From DATGQT01 sp033720695 (GTDB lineage Bacteria > Bacteroidota > Rhodothermia > Rhodothermales > Rubricoccaceae): a DNA stretch of 9,051 nucleotides. The DNA is taken from contig JAWWCA010000150.1 of the NCBI GenBank assembly GCA_033720695.1, positions 1-9,051 on the forward strand, written 5' to 3'. Below are positions 1 to 6,209 of this stretch, in pieces. The notes under the pieces are model-generated. The model was not told the origin of the DNA and did no database searches. It worked only from the letters and a program-made list of their open reading frames with translations. The position numbers and the translations under genes are program-made. Within the stretch, counting starts at the first letter, position 1. Each line of letters begins with the position of its first letter.

Positions 1-419
1 CCGTTGACGACGACGGGGCCGAAGAGGAAACGGACCTGCTGGTTGGGGAGCGTGGCCTCGGCCCAGTACTCGAACTGCGAGGGCCCGTCCGGCGCGATGG
101 CGAAGTCGGCGCGGTAGCGGAGGCGCTCGCCGCGTCGGAGCACGACGGGCGGCGGGGGATCCAGGGGCGTCAGCGTGAGGTCCACGGGCGGGAGCGCGCG
201 GGCCGTGGCGGCGTACCAGAAGCCCTGGCCGAGGGCGTAGGCCCCTCCCGCGACGGGCCCGGCGACGGGCTGCCCCAGCGTCCCGCGGAGCGCGTAGGTG
301 CCTCCGGAGGCCTCCGAGGCGCCGCCCGAAATGACGTCGGCCCGGAGGGCGTACTGGGCGTGGACGGGGAGGGCGGCGAGGAGAGCCGCGGCGAGCAGGG
401 GAAGCGAGAGCCGGAGCAT
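1..419 (-). CDS. Secreted protein, N-terminal part (3' end outside window)
   Basis: Read on the minus strand from an ATG at 419, this frame stays open to the left edge: 139 complete codons with no stop. Residues 1-21 form a signal peptide (basic start MLRLS, a Leu/Ala-rich core, a VHA cleavage site before Gln22), so the product is exported. Residues 31-68 carry SGG, YALRGTLGQP and YALGQGFW, a pattern I know from the N-termini of many bacterial extracellular proteins ('GG.Y.L.GT.GQP...GGFW'). From about residue 80 it becomes Pro-rich (LTPLDPPPPVV) and then beta-like. The rest, including any C-terminal sorting domain, is off-window. It diverges from the sigma-factor operon and has a bipartite element upstream that is shared with the secreted gene at 3481-4692. 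The function beyond secretion is unknown. The start is well supported by the signal peptide. Confidence 0.85.
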   Translation of the reverse strand, partial: MLRLSLPLLAAALLAALPVHAQYALRADVISGGASEASGGTYALRGTLGQPVAGPVAGGAYALGQGFWYAATARALPPVDLTLTPLDPPPPVVLRRGERLRYRADFAIAPDGPSQFEYWAEATLPNQQVRFLFGPVVVN

Positions 420-456
420 GGCGGGTCGTCTGGGCAGAGCGCGAGGGTACGGTACC

Positions 457-490
457 CCCTATCGCCAAAGGCTCGCCCCGTCCCTCACCC
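457..490 (-). promoter_or_regulatory. Bipartite element upstream of left secreted gene (copy 1)
   Basis: On the minus strand GGGTGAGGG (490-482) is followed after exactly 16 bp by GCGATAGGG (465-457). The element ends 37 bp before the ATG at 419. The same two 9-mers with the same spacing stand 38 bp before the secreted gene starting at 4692. The spacing is like that of a -35/-10 promoter, but the sequences do not match the TTG / TAnnTTG elements seen before the kinase genes. It may be a promoter for an alternative sigma factor or a regulator site. The two halves also share the pattern GnGnnAGGG, so a direct-repeat operator is possible. Confidence 0.6.
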
Positions 491-497
491 TGCATAG

Positions 498-520
498 GCT
501 CTGGTTGGATGAACCGGAGC
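498..520. promoter_or_regulatory. Imperfect palindrome over the sigma-operon promoter (candidate operator)
   Basis: GCTCTGGTT (498-506) and AACCGGAGC (512-520) are inverted repeats with 8 of 9 positions paired (the odd one is a possible T:G pair in RNA) around the 5-bp centre GGATG. The right part of the left arm overlaps the TTG proposed as the -33 element (505-507), which is where a dimeric repressor or activator could act on the sigma-factor promoter. No matching palindrome was seen before kinase 2. The binding protein is unknown. A chance palindrome in GC-rich DNA cannot be excluded. Confidence 0.4.
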
Positions 521-535
521 GGCCGTCCTACCTTG
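505..535 (+). promoter_or_regulatory. Bacteroidota-type promoter of the sigma factor-kinase 1 operon
   Basis: TTG at 505-507 and TACCTTG at 529-535 are 21 bp apart, close to the -33 TTTG / -7 TAnnTTTG layout of Bacteroidota primary promoters. The extended string CCTACCTTG recurs before kinase 2, also with an upstream GTTG. Transcription would start at about 541, giving a leader of about 16 nt before the ATG at 557. No Shine-Dalgarno sequence is seen there, as is common in this group. Confidence 0.55.
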
Positions 536-556
536 CTCTGACTCCGCCACCCCCAC

Positions 557-1162
557 ATGGCCCGACCCGCCGACACGACCGCCCTCCTCGCCGAGGCTCG
601 CGCCGGCCGCCGCGAGGCGGCCGACGCCCTCTTCGCCCACCTCTACGACGAGCTCCGGAGCCTCGCGCACGCCCGCCTCAGCGACCAGCCCACCAGCGCG
701 ACCCTCGACACCACAGGGCTCGTCCACGAGGCCTACCTCCGCCTCATCGACCGCGGCCGCGTCTCCCCCAGCGACCGCGCCCACTTCCTCGCCCTCTCCG
801 CCCGCGCGATGCGGTTCGTCCTCCTCGACCGCGCTCGCGCCCGCGTCCGGCTCAAGCGGGGCGGGCCGCAGGCGGACCTGTCCCTCGACGGCCTCCAGGT
901 GGCGGCCGGGGACGGCCAGGGAGGCGATCGGGCCCTCGAGCTCCTCGCCCTCGACGCGGCCCTGGAGAAGCTGCGCGCCCACTCGGAGCGCCTCGCGGAG
1001 ATCGTCGAGTGGCGCTATTTCGGGGGGCTGACCTACGCCGAGATGGCCGAGGTCAGCGGCCGCTCCGTCGCCACGCTCGAGCGCGACTGGGTGCGGGCGC
1101 GGCTCTGGCTCTACCGCCTCATGCAGGAGGCGCCGATGGACGGGGAGGCCGAAGAGCGATAG
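557..1162 (+). CDS. ECF-family RNA polymerase sigma factor, TIGR02999 type
   Basis: A 201-residue sigma factor that should bind core RNA polymerase in the cytoplasm and direct it to a small set of promoters. Region 2 spans about residues 5-95: LLAEARAGRREAADALF, then the hallmark LVHEAYLRL at 55-63, then HFLALSARAMRFVLLDRAR at 76-94. A linker follows, then region 4 at about 125-190 with a helix-turn-helix (LTYAEMAEVSGRSVATLERDW, roughly 158-178). The HEAYLRL signature and the length fit the Sigma70_ECF (PF07638 / TIGR02999) family. Thr46, Thr49, Thr52 and Thr53 cluster just before HEAYLRL, in region 2. No anti-sigma factor gene is present; instead a transmembrane kinase begins 24 bp downstream, so control by phosphorylation is plausible (known for the EcfP/PknT pair of Vibrio parahaemolyticus, inferred here). 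The start at 557 is the first ATG after the promoter and fits the family N-terminus. Confidence 0.93.
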   Translation: MARPADTTALLAEARAGRREAADALFAHLYDELRSLAHARLSDQPTSATLDTTGLVHEAYLRLIDRGRVSPSDRAHFLALSARAMRFVLLDRARARVRLKRGGPQADLSLDGLQVAAGDGQGGDRALELLALDAALEKLRAHSERLAEIVEWRYFGGLTYAEMAEVSGRSVATLERDWVRARLWLYRLMQEAPMDGEAEER

Positions 1163-1186
1163 GAAGGAGGACCCATCCTGCATCCG
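1162..1186 (+). promoter_or_regulatory. Shine-Dalgarno-like site before kinase 1, overlapping the sigma stop
   Basis: GGAAGGAGG at 1162-1170 overlaps the last base of the sigma-factor stop codon (TAG, 1160-1162). It is a strong anti-SD match, but it lies 16 nt before the ATG at 1187, longer than usual. AGGA (1165-1168) can pair with TCCT (1176-1179), which could mask it. It supports translational coupling of the two genes. Other genes in this window lack such a site. Confidence 0.4.
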
Positions 1187-3502
1187 ATGCCCGACCGCTC
1201 CGCCCTCCACTGGCAACGACTGGACACTCTGCTCGCCGAGGCCCTCGGGCACGACCCGACCGAGCGGAGGGCCTTCCTCCGGGACGCGTGCGCCGAGGAT
1301 CCCGCACTGTACCAGGAGGCGGCGGCGATGCTGGCCGAGGCCGACAAGGCCGCAGAGGTGCTCGGGGAGTCGGCGGCCCCGTTCGCGGCGACGCTCCTCG
1401 CCGCCGAGGCCGAGCCGCCCGGGATTCCCGCCGGCATGCGCGTCGGGCCCTACCGCATCGAGGGGGAGGCCGGCCGCGGCGGGATGGGCGTGGTCTACCT
1501 CGCCCGCCGTGCCGACGGCGCCTTCGAGAAGACCGTCGCCCTCAAGCTCGTCAAGCGCGGGATGGACACCGACGAGGTGCTCGCCCGCTTCCGCCGCGAG
1601 CGCCAGGTGCTCGCCTCGCTGGAGCACCCCGGCATCGCGCGCCTCCTCGACGGGGGCGCCGCCCCCGACGGCCGCCCCTACCTCGCGATGGAATACGTCG
1701 AGGGCGAGCCGATCACCGCCTACGCCGAGCGGAGGGGGCTCGGCGTCGAGGCCCGGCTGGCGCTCTTCGGGCGGGCGTGCGAGGCGGTCCAGCACGCACA
1801 CCGCCGGCTCGTCGTCCACCGCGACCTCAAGCCGTCGAACATCCTCGTGGCCGAGGGCGAGGACGGGGCGCCCGAGGTGAAGCTGCTCGACTTCGGCATC
1901 GCGCGGCTCCTCGAAGCGGCCCCGGACGAGGCGCTCACGCGGACAACGCTCCGGCGGCTGACGCCGGCCTACGCGGCCCCGGAGCAGGTCCGAGGCGGCG
2001 CCATCACGACGGCGACGGACGTGTACGCGCTCGGGGTCGTGCTCTACGAGCTGCTCGCCGGGCAGCGCCCGCCGAGGTCGCCGAAGCCGCCGAGCGCGGT
2101 GGCGCCCGTCGGCCGCTCGCGGTCGCTGCGGGGTGACCTCGACACGATCTGCCTGAAGGCGCTGCGGGAGGAGCCGGAGGCGCGCTACCCCTCGGTGGAG
2201 GCCCTCCTCGACGACCTGCACCGGCATCGGGAGGGCCTGCCCATCCAGGCCCGCCGAGCGACGGCGGGCTACCGGGTCCGGAAGTTCGTCGGGCGCCACC
2301 GCGTGGCCGTGATCGGAACCGGGGTGGTCGTGCTCGCGCTCTCGGCCGCGTTCGTCGGCCTCGCCGCGGCCCAGCAGAACGCGGCCCGCGAGCGGGATCG
2401 AGCGGAGGAGGTGGCGGCCTTTCTGACCGACCTCCTCCAGCGCCCGAACCCTCTCGTCTCGCGCGGCGACACCGTGACCGTGCGCGAGGTGCTCGACGAA
2501 GGCGCGGCCCGCATCGAGCGGGAGTTGGCGGATCAGCCGGAGCTCCGCGCCGACCTCATGGCCGTGATGGCCTCAGCCTACCTCGGGCTGGGGCACCACG
2601 CCGAGGCGGAGCGCCTGCTCCGGGGCGCGCTCGCCGAGCGCCGCCGCCTCTTCGGCGACGGGCACGAGAGCGTCGAGCACACGCTGTCGCCGCTGGCGTG
2701 GGCGCTCTACGCGCAGGGCCGCTACGCGGAGGCCGAGCCGCTCCTGCGCGAGGCCCTGGCCCTCCGGCAGCGCCGACGCGACCCGGAGGCGGTGGCGAGC
2801 GTGATGAACGGACTGGGGCGGGTGCTCTGGAAGCTCGGCCGCCCCGCCGAGGCCGAACGGATGCTGCGTGACGCCCTCGACACGAGCCGCCGGCCGGGCG
2901 TGGACCCGCAGACCGCCACGGTGACGCTCACGAACCTGGGCCACATCCTCCGGGAGCAGGGCCGGACGGAGGAGGCTGAAGCGGTCTACCGCGACGCGCT
3001 CGCGCGCCGCCGCGCTCACTGGGGCGAGGAGCACCCCGAGGTGGCCGGCGCCGTCGTCAACCTCGCCCTGGCGCTCCAGTCGCAGGGGACGCTCGGCGAA
3101 GCTGAGCGCCTGTTCCGAGAGGGCCTCGAGATGCGGCGGCGCACGCAGGGCCCGGCGCACGCGGACGTGGGCATCGACCTGAGCCAGCTCGCCGGGGTCC
3201 TCCTGGAGCAGGGGCAGGTGGGGGAGGCCGAGGCGGTGTATCGGGAGGCCATCGGCATCCAGCGCCGCGCGCTGGCCACGGGGCATGACCCGACCTACCT
3301 CTCCGAGACGCTCCACGCCCTGGCGCTCCTGCTCATCGAGGCGGAGCGCCGCGCCGAGGCGGCGGCGCTGCTGGAGGAGGCGGTCGCGCTGCGGCAGCAG
3401 GTGTACGGCGACGACGACCCGTGCCCGTGCCGGGCAGAGATGGAGGGGGCGCTCCGGGCGGTCCGCTCAGCACCGACGTCCTACCGACCGGGCCCCTCGT
3501 AG
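1187..3502 (+). CDS. Transmembrane Ser/Thr protein kinase with TPR sensor domain (kinase 1)
   Basis: A 771-residue kinase. Residues 1-65 are the helical leader typical of these kinases (WQRLDTLLAEAL...AFLRDAC). The Hanks-type catalytic domain (about 87-350) has every key motif: Gly loop GRGGMG (96-101), VALK with Lys120, helix-C Glu138, HRDLKPSN (211-218, catalytic Asp213), DFG (235-237), a Thr-rich activation loop (Thr251, 253, 254, 259), APE (264-266) and DVYALG (278-283). It should therefore be active. One membrane helix (about 373-395) puts the kinase in the cytoplasm and the C-terminal half outside. That half holds about seven TPR units of roughly 42 residues (458-745), with conserved glycines near 469, 511, 551, 592, 634 and 676, resembling kinesin-light-chain TPRs that bind peptides or proteins. 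It lies 24 bp after the sigma factor and is probably co-transcribed; the sigma factor is its likeliest substrate (inference). The tail contains DPCPC (745-749). Its 3' end overlaps the convergent gene by 22 bp. Confidence 0.95.
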   Translation: MPDRSALHWQRLDTLLAEALGHDPTERRAFLRDACAEDPALYQEAAAMLAEADKAAEVLGESAAPFAATLLAAEAEPPGIPAGMRVGPYRIEGEAGRGGMGVVYLARRADGAFEKTVALKLVKRGMDTDEVLARFRRERQVLASLEHPGIARLLDGGAAPDGRPYLAMEYVEGEPITAYAERRGLGVEARLALFGRACEAVQHAHRRLVVHRDLKPSNILVAEGEDGAPEVKLLDFGIARLLEAAPDEALTRTTLRRLTPAYAAPEQVRGGAITTATDVYALGVVLYELLAGQRPPRSPKPPSAVAPVGRSRSLRGDLDTICLKALREEPEARYPSVEALLDDLHRHREGLPIQARRATAGYRVRKFVGRHRVAVIGTGVVVLALSAAFVGLAAAQQNAARERDRAEEVAAFLTDLLQRPNPLVSRGDTVTVREVLDEGAARIERELADQPELRADLMAVMASAYLGLGHHAEAERLLRGALAERRRLFGDGHESVEHTLSPLAWALYAQGRYAEAEPLLREALALRQRRRDPEAVASVMNGLGRVLWKLGRPAEAERMLRDALDTSRRPGVDPQTATVTLTNLGHILREQGRTEEAEAVYRDALARRRAHWGEEHPEVAGAVVNLALALQSQGTLGEAERLFREGLEMRRRTQGPAHADVGIDLSQLAGVLLEQGQVGEAEAVYREAIGIQRRALATGHDPTYLSETLHALALLLIEAERRAEAAALLEEAVALRQQVYGDDDPCPCRAEMEGALRAVRSAPTSYRPGPS
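2135..2193 (+). repeat. 59-bp identical block shared with kinase 2 (copy 1)
   Basis: This stretch of kinase 1, encoding DLDTICLKALREEPEARYPS, is identical base for base to 7251-7309 in kinase 2, including all synonymous positions. Other long identical blocks are 1538-1575 with 6654-6691 (38 bp) and 1814-1862 with 6930-6978 (49 bp). It indicates recent duplication or gene conversion limited to the kinase-domain half. Confidence 0.9.
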
Positions 3503-4692
3503 ACCCCGGGGTGGACGAACGTGCCCCGCGCCTCCGCTGGCTTGTAAGACTCGACGGCGGGGGGACTGGCGAGGAGGCCGGGGTCGCTCCGCACGCCTGT
3601 CACCTGCCATGAGACACGCACGCCTGGTCGGTCGGTCTGGATCACGAACCGGCCGTCTTGTACCTCCTCCGCGACGATGGCCTGCGCGAACGTGCCGAGG
3701 ACGGTGAGCTGGTACCGCAGGTCGGTGTTGACGGCCTCGAACCAGTCGGGCAGCGGGACCGTGGAGAAGCCCTCGGCGTCGGTGGTGACGTTGCCGCTGT
3801 AGACGTTGAGCACCTCGCTCGACTCGACAGCGAAGTGGAAGAGGTAGCGGTTGGCCGGGTCGAGGGGGTGGTCGATGCGGAAGTTCTTGGTGCCGCTCAC
3901 GTTGAGGTCGCCGTTCACGTCGAGCCTGCCGGTGACGCTCACGTCGCCGTCGAAGAAGCCTGCGTAGCGGTTCGTGCCGGGATCGACGGTGCCGAACACG
4001 CCGGCGGTGATGACTCCGCCGCCGCTCCCCAGCGACCCCTGGGCGCCGGTAGACAGGTGCTCGCCCTGGACGCCGACGCCGATCGACCCGTCGGACTCGC
4101 CGTAGACGCCGGTGCTCCCCTCGCCATAGACGCCAGTGCCCGCGAGGCCGCTGCTGAGCCCGTAGACCCCGATCCCGTCGCCTAGGAACGCCGACGCGTG
4201 CCCGTAGAGCCCGCGTGCGCCCGCGCCCTGCGCCTCGCCGCGGATGCCGTCGCCGAGGTCGGTGTTGTTGATCCAGAAGGCCGTCCCGCCCACCCGGACG
4301 TTGTGCACCTGCGGCAGGACGAGGCTCAGCGCGTAGGGCGTTGCCGTCAGCGCGGTGCGCGGGCCGAGGACGTCGCCCGTGGCAGCCTCCTCGACCTCGA
4401 GCCAGAGCGGGCGGTAGAACTCCAGGCTCTCGAAGGGGGTGACGGCACCGAGGGTGACGGCGAAGAGGCCGTCGGCGACCGGGATGCCGGCCTGGGTCTC
4501 CTCCCAGACGAGGAGGCCGCCGGTGGGATCGTCGAAGAGCCGGAAGGTGAGGGTGACGGGGTCGTTGAGGGGGGTGCCGCCCGAGCGCTCCAGGACGCCC
4601 TGGTAGCTGAGGAGGGCGGGGGCCTGCGCCTGCGAGGGGATGGGCACGAGGAGGCCCAGGATCAGGAGCGCGAAGAGGAGCCGGTGGGTCAT
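3481..4692 (-). CDS. Secreted fibre-like surface protein with Gly-rich GxYG repeats
   Basis: Translated from the ATG at 4692, the product has 403 residues. A signal peptide (1 to about 22-24; MTHRL, hydrophobic core, SQA/QA) directs export; a GTG at 4728 would add 12 Pro/Thr/Arg-rich residues ahead of it and is less likely. Residues 27-123 form a beta-rich N-domain of a common secreted family: LLSYQGVLERSGGTPL, VTLTFRLFDDPTGG, DGLFAVTLG, LTATPYALS. Residues 145-235 repeat GLYG/GVYG/GVQG/GVFG units, like trimeric tail-fibre or adhesin shafts. Residues 247-265 (GDVSVTGRLDVNGDLNVSG) are the linker common in such proteins. Residues 268-370 form a conserved C-domain (KNFRIDHPLDPANRYLFH, PLPDWFEA, YQLT, VSWQVTGVRSDP) that I recognise from uncharacterised secreted proteins of Bacteroidota, Planctomycetota and Gemmatimonadota. 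There is no T9SS sorting domain or lipobox. Its exact role is unknown; surface structure or adhesion is a guess. It converges with kinase 1 and diverges from tilS. Confidence 0.88.
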   Translation of the reverse strand: MTHRLLFALLILGLLVPIPSQAQAPALLSYQGVLERSGGTPLNDPVTLTFRLFDDPTGGLLVWEETQAGIPVADGLFAVTLGAVTPFESLEFYRPLWLEVEEAATGDVLGPRTALTATPYALSLVLPQVHNVRVGGTAFWINNTDLGDGIRGEAQGAGARGLYGHASAFLGDGIGVYGLSSGLAGTGVYGEGSTGVYGESDGSIGVGVQGEHLSTGAQGSLGSGGGVITAGVFGTVDPGTNRYAGFFDGDVSVTGRLDVNGDLNVSGTKNFRIDHPLDPANRYLFHFAVESSEVLNVYSGNVTTDAEGFSTVPLPDWFEAVNTDLRYQLTVLGTFAQAIVAEEVQDGRFVIQTDRPGVRVSWQVTGVRSDPGLLASPPAVESYKPAEARGTFVHPGVYEGPGR

Positions 4693-4730
4693 GGTCGTGG
4701 GTCGCCGGGTGGGAGGAGGGGCGGACACCT

Positions 4731-4764
4731 CCCTATCGCTGGAGCGGTGGATGTCCCCTCACCC
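4731..4764 (-). promoter_or_regulatory. Bipartite element upstream of surface-protein gene (copy 2)
   Basis: On the minus strand GGGTGAGGG (4764-4756), 16 bp, then GCGATAGGG (4739-4731), ending 38 bp before the ATG at 4692. Both 9-mers and the spacing are the same as in copy 1 at 457-490, while the 16-bp spacers differ. This supports the ATG at 4692 as the true start. The element also lies 36 bp before the tilS start on the other strand, so an effect on tilS is possible. Confidence 0.6.
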
Positions 4765-4800
4765 GCGGGGCCGATATTGACGCCGCGACCGGTCCTCCTC

Positions 4801-6126
4801 ATGGCTCTCCCTGACCTCCGCGACCTCCACGCGCGCTTCGGCCTCTCGCCGGGGGCGCCGATCGTGGTGGGGGCCAGCGGCGGCCTCGACTCGACCGTGC
4901 TGCTCCGCCTCCTCCACGAGGCCGGGGCGGAGGTCGTGGCGGCGCACGTCAACTACGGCCTCCGCGGGGCCGACGCCGAGGCCGACGAAGCCTTCGTGCG
5001 GGCACTCGCCGGCACCCTGGGCGTCGCGTTCGACGCGCGGCGGGTGGCGCTCGATAAGGGGGGGAACCGGCAGGCGGCGGCCCGCGACGCGCGCTACGCG
5101 TTCTTCGGGGAGGTGGCGGCGCGGCACGGCGCAGAGGCGGTGGCCGTGGGCCACACGCAGGACGACCAGGCCGAGACCGTCCTCCTCCACCTGTTCCGGG
5201 GCACCGGCGTGCGGGGCCTCGCGGGGATGCCGCCCGCCCGCCCGCTCACCCCCGGCTCGTCGGTCCGCCTCCTCCGCCCGCTCCTCGACGTGCCCCGCGC
5301 CGACCTCGACGCCCTCGCCCGCGCCCGCGGCTGGGCCTGGCGCGAGGACGCCTCGAACGCCTCGGGGCGCTACCGGCGCAACAGGCTGCGGACGGAGGTG
5401 CTGCCCGAGATCAGGGCCGTCTTCGGGCCGGGCGTCTCCGGTCGGATCGCCGCGACGGCGGAGCGGGTGCGGGCGCTGCTGGATGCGCAGCCGGCCGCCG
5501 GGCCACGTCTGGACCTCGACGCGCTCCGCGCGATGGAGCCCGCGAGGCGGCACGCCCGCTACCTCGACGGGCTCCGGGCGGTGGCCCCCGAGGCGCCCCG
5601 CCGCACGACGGTCGCCGAGCTCGACCGCCTCCTCGACGCGCAGCCGGGGGCGCGGGTCGTTTGGCCCGGCGTCGTCGTGTGGCGCGACCGCGCCGCCCTC
5701 GTCTTCGAGCCCGCCCCCGCGCCTCCGGCGCCCGAGGACGGGGCGTGGCCCGTCACGCCGGGCGTCCCGATCGTCACGCCGCAGGGCACGTTCCTCGCAG
5801 CGTGGCTGGAGGCGGTTCCGGCGACGTGGCCGGACAGCCCGAACGAGGAGGTCGTGGACGCCTCGGCCTTCGCGGGCCCCCTCGTGCTCCGGCGCTGGCG
5901 GGCCGGCGACCGCTTCCGGCCGCTCGGCCTGGACGGCACCGTCCTCGTCAGCGACCTCCTCACCGACCGGAAGGTGGAGCCGAGCCGGCGGGCCGAGCCG
6001 CTCGTGCTCTGCGCGGGCGACGCCATCGTGTGGGTCGTCGGGCACCGGTTGGCGGAGGCGGCGCGCGTCCGGCCCGAGACCCGCCACGCCGTCCGCCTGA
6101 CGTGGCAGTTGACGCGCGGGGACTGA
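4801..6126 (+). CDS. tilS: tRNA(Ile)-lysidine synthase TilS
   Basis: A 441-residue cytoplasmic enzyme. It uses ATP to join lysine to C2 of the wobble cytidine of tRNA-Ile(CAU), which changes its charging from Met to Ile and its reading from AUG to AUA. The ATP-binding PP-loop is SGGLDS (26-31). Family motifs follow: HVNYGLRG (49-56), GNRQAAARDARYAFF (88-102), GHTQDDQAET (117-126), LFRGTGVRGLAGM (131-143) and RYRRNRLRTEVLP (190-202). A middle domain is rich in Ala/Arg. The C-terminal substrate-binding domain (about 360-437) has LRRWRAGDRFRPLG, SDLLTDRKV and VWVVGHRLAEAARV. The length is normal for a TilS with a full C-terminal domain. The ATG at 4801 gives the usual short lead before the PP-loop; the open frame runs further upstream only because the DNA is GC-rich. 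No Shine-Dalgarno sequence and no clear promoter were found before it. It is an essential housekeeping gene, probably unrelated to its kinase neighbours. Confidence 0.97.
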   Translation: MALPDLRDLHARFGLSPGAPIVVGASGGLDSTVLLRLLHEAGAEVVAAHVNYGLRGADAEADEAFVRALAGTLGVAFDARRVALDKGGNRQAAARDARYAFFGEVAARHGAEAVAVGHTQDDQAETVLLHLFRGTGVRGLAGMPPARPLTPGSSVRLLRPLLDVPRADLDALARARGWAWREDASNASGRYRRNRLRTEVLPEIRAVFGPGVSGRIAATAERVRALLDAQPAAGPRLDLDALRAMEPARRHARYLDGLRAVAPEAPRRTTVAELDRLLDAQPGARVVWPGVVVWRDRAALVFEPAPAPPAPEDGAWPVTPGVPIVTPQGTFLAAWLEAVPATWPDSPNEEVVDASAFAGPLVLRRWRAGDRFRPLGLDGTVLVSDLLTDRKVEPSRRAEPLVLCAGDAIVWVVGHRLAEAARVRPETRHAVRLTWQLTRGD

Positions 6127-6179
6127 CGGAGGGCTCCCTGGAGACGGTCCCGGGCGGATGCGTCGGTGACCGAGTCCCG

Positions 6180-6209
6180 TTGTACGAGTGGAGGGGGTGC
6201 CCTACCTTG
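6180..6209 (+). promoter_or_regulatory. Promoter of kinase 2, same type as sigma-operon promoter
   Basis: TTG at 6180-6182 and TACCTTG at 6203-6209 are 20 bp apart. The core strings GTTG and CCTACCTTG are the same as in the promoter at 505-535 (spacing there 21 bp). Transcription would start at about 6216, giving a leader of about 90 nt. Kinase 2 can therefore be expressed independently of tilS, which ends at 6126. A small palindrome (GTCCA-CTGGA-TGGAC, 6223-6237) lies just after the expected start. Confidence 0.5.

Noticed and set aside
510..528. ECF-type autoregulatory promoter (AACC-like -35 with GTC -10) before the sigma factor
   Set aside because: The GAACC and GTCC strings are only about 9 bp apart, too close for an ECF promoter; the TTG / TACCTTG layout fits better.
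298..2136. Long plus-strand open frame (612 codons) starting inside the left secreted gene
   Set aside because: Pro/Arg-rich low-complexity translation in the wrong frame across the sigma factor and kinase 1; no domain recognisable.
485..2299. Long minus-strand open frame (604 codons) across the sigma factor and kinase 1
   Set aside because: It is a mirror frame of GC-rich coding DNA; it shows only low-complexity Arg/Gly/Ala-rich sequence, while both plus-strand genes have clear family motifs.
3658..4185. Plus-strand open frame of 175 codons inside the surface-protein gene
   Set aside because: Antisense to a gene with signal peptide and recognisable domains; the translation is Val/Glu/Ala-rich without motifs.
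4021..4200. Short DNA repeats containing TAGACGCC-like strings as a possible array
   Set aside because: They are the coding trace of GVYG-type protein repeats in the surface protein; spacing and sequence are irregular, so not a CRISPR array.
4198..4800. Upstream extension of the tilS frame by about 200 codons
   Set aside because: It lies antisense to the surface-protein gene and has no motif; the family N-terminus fits the ATG at 4801.
4693..4800. A tilS promoter of the TTG / TACCTTG type
   Set aside because: No matching pair at proper spacing; GATATTG near 4772-4778 is too weak to call.
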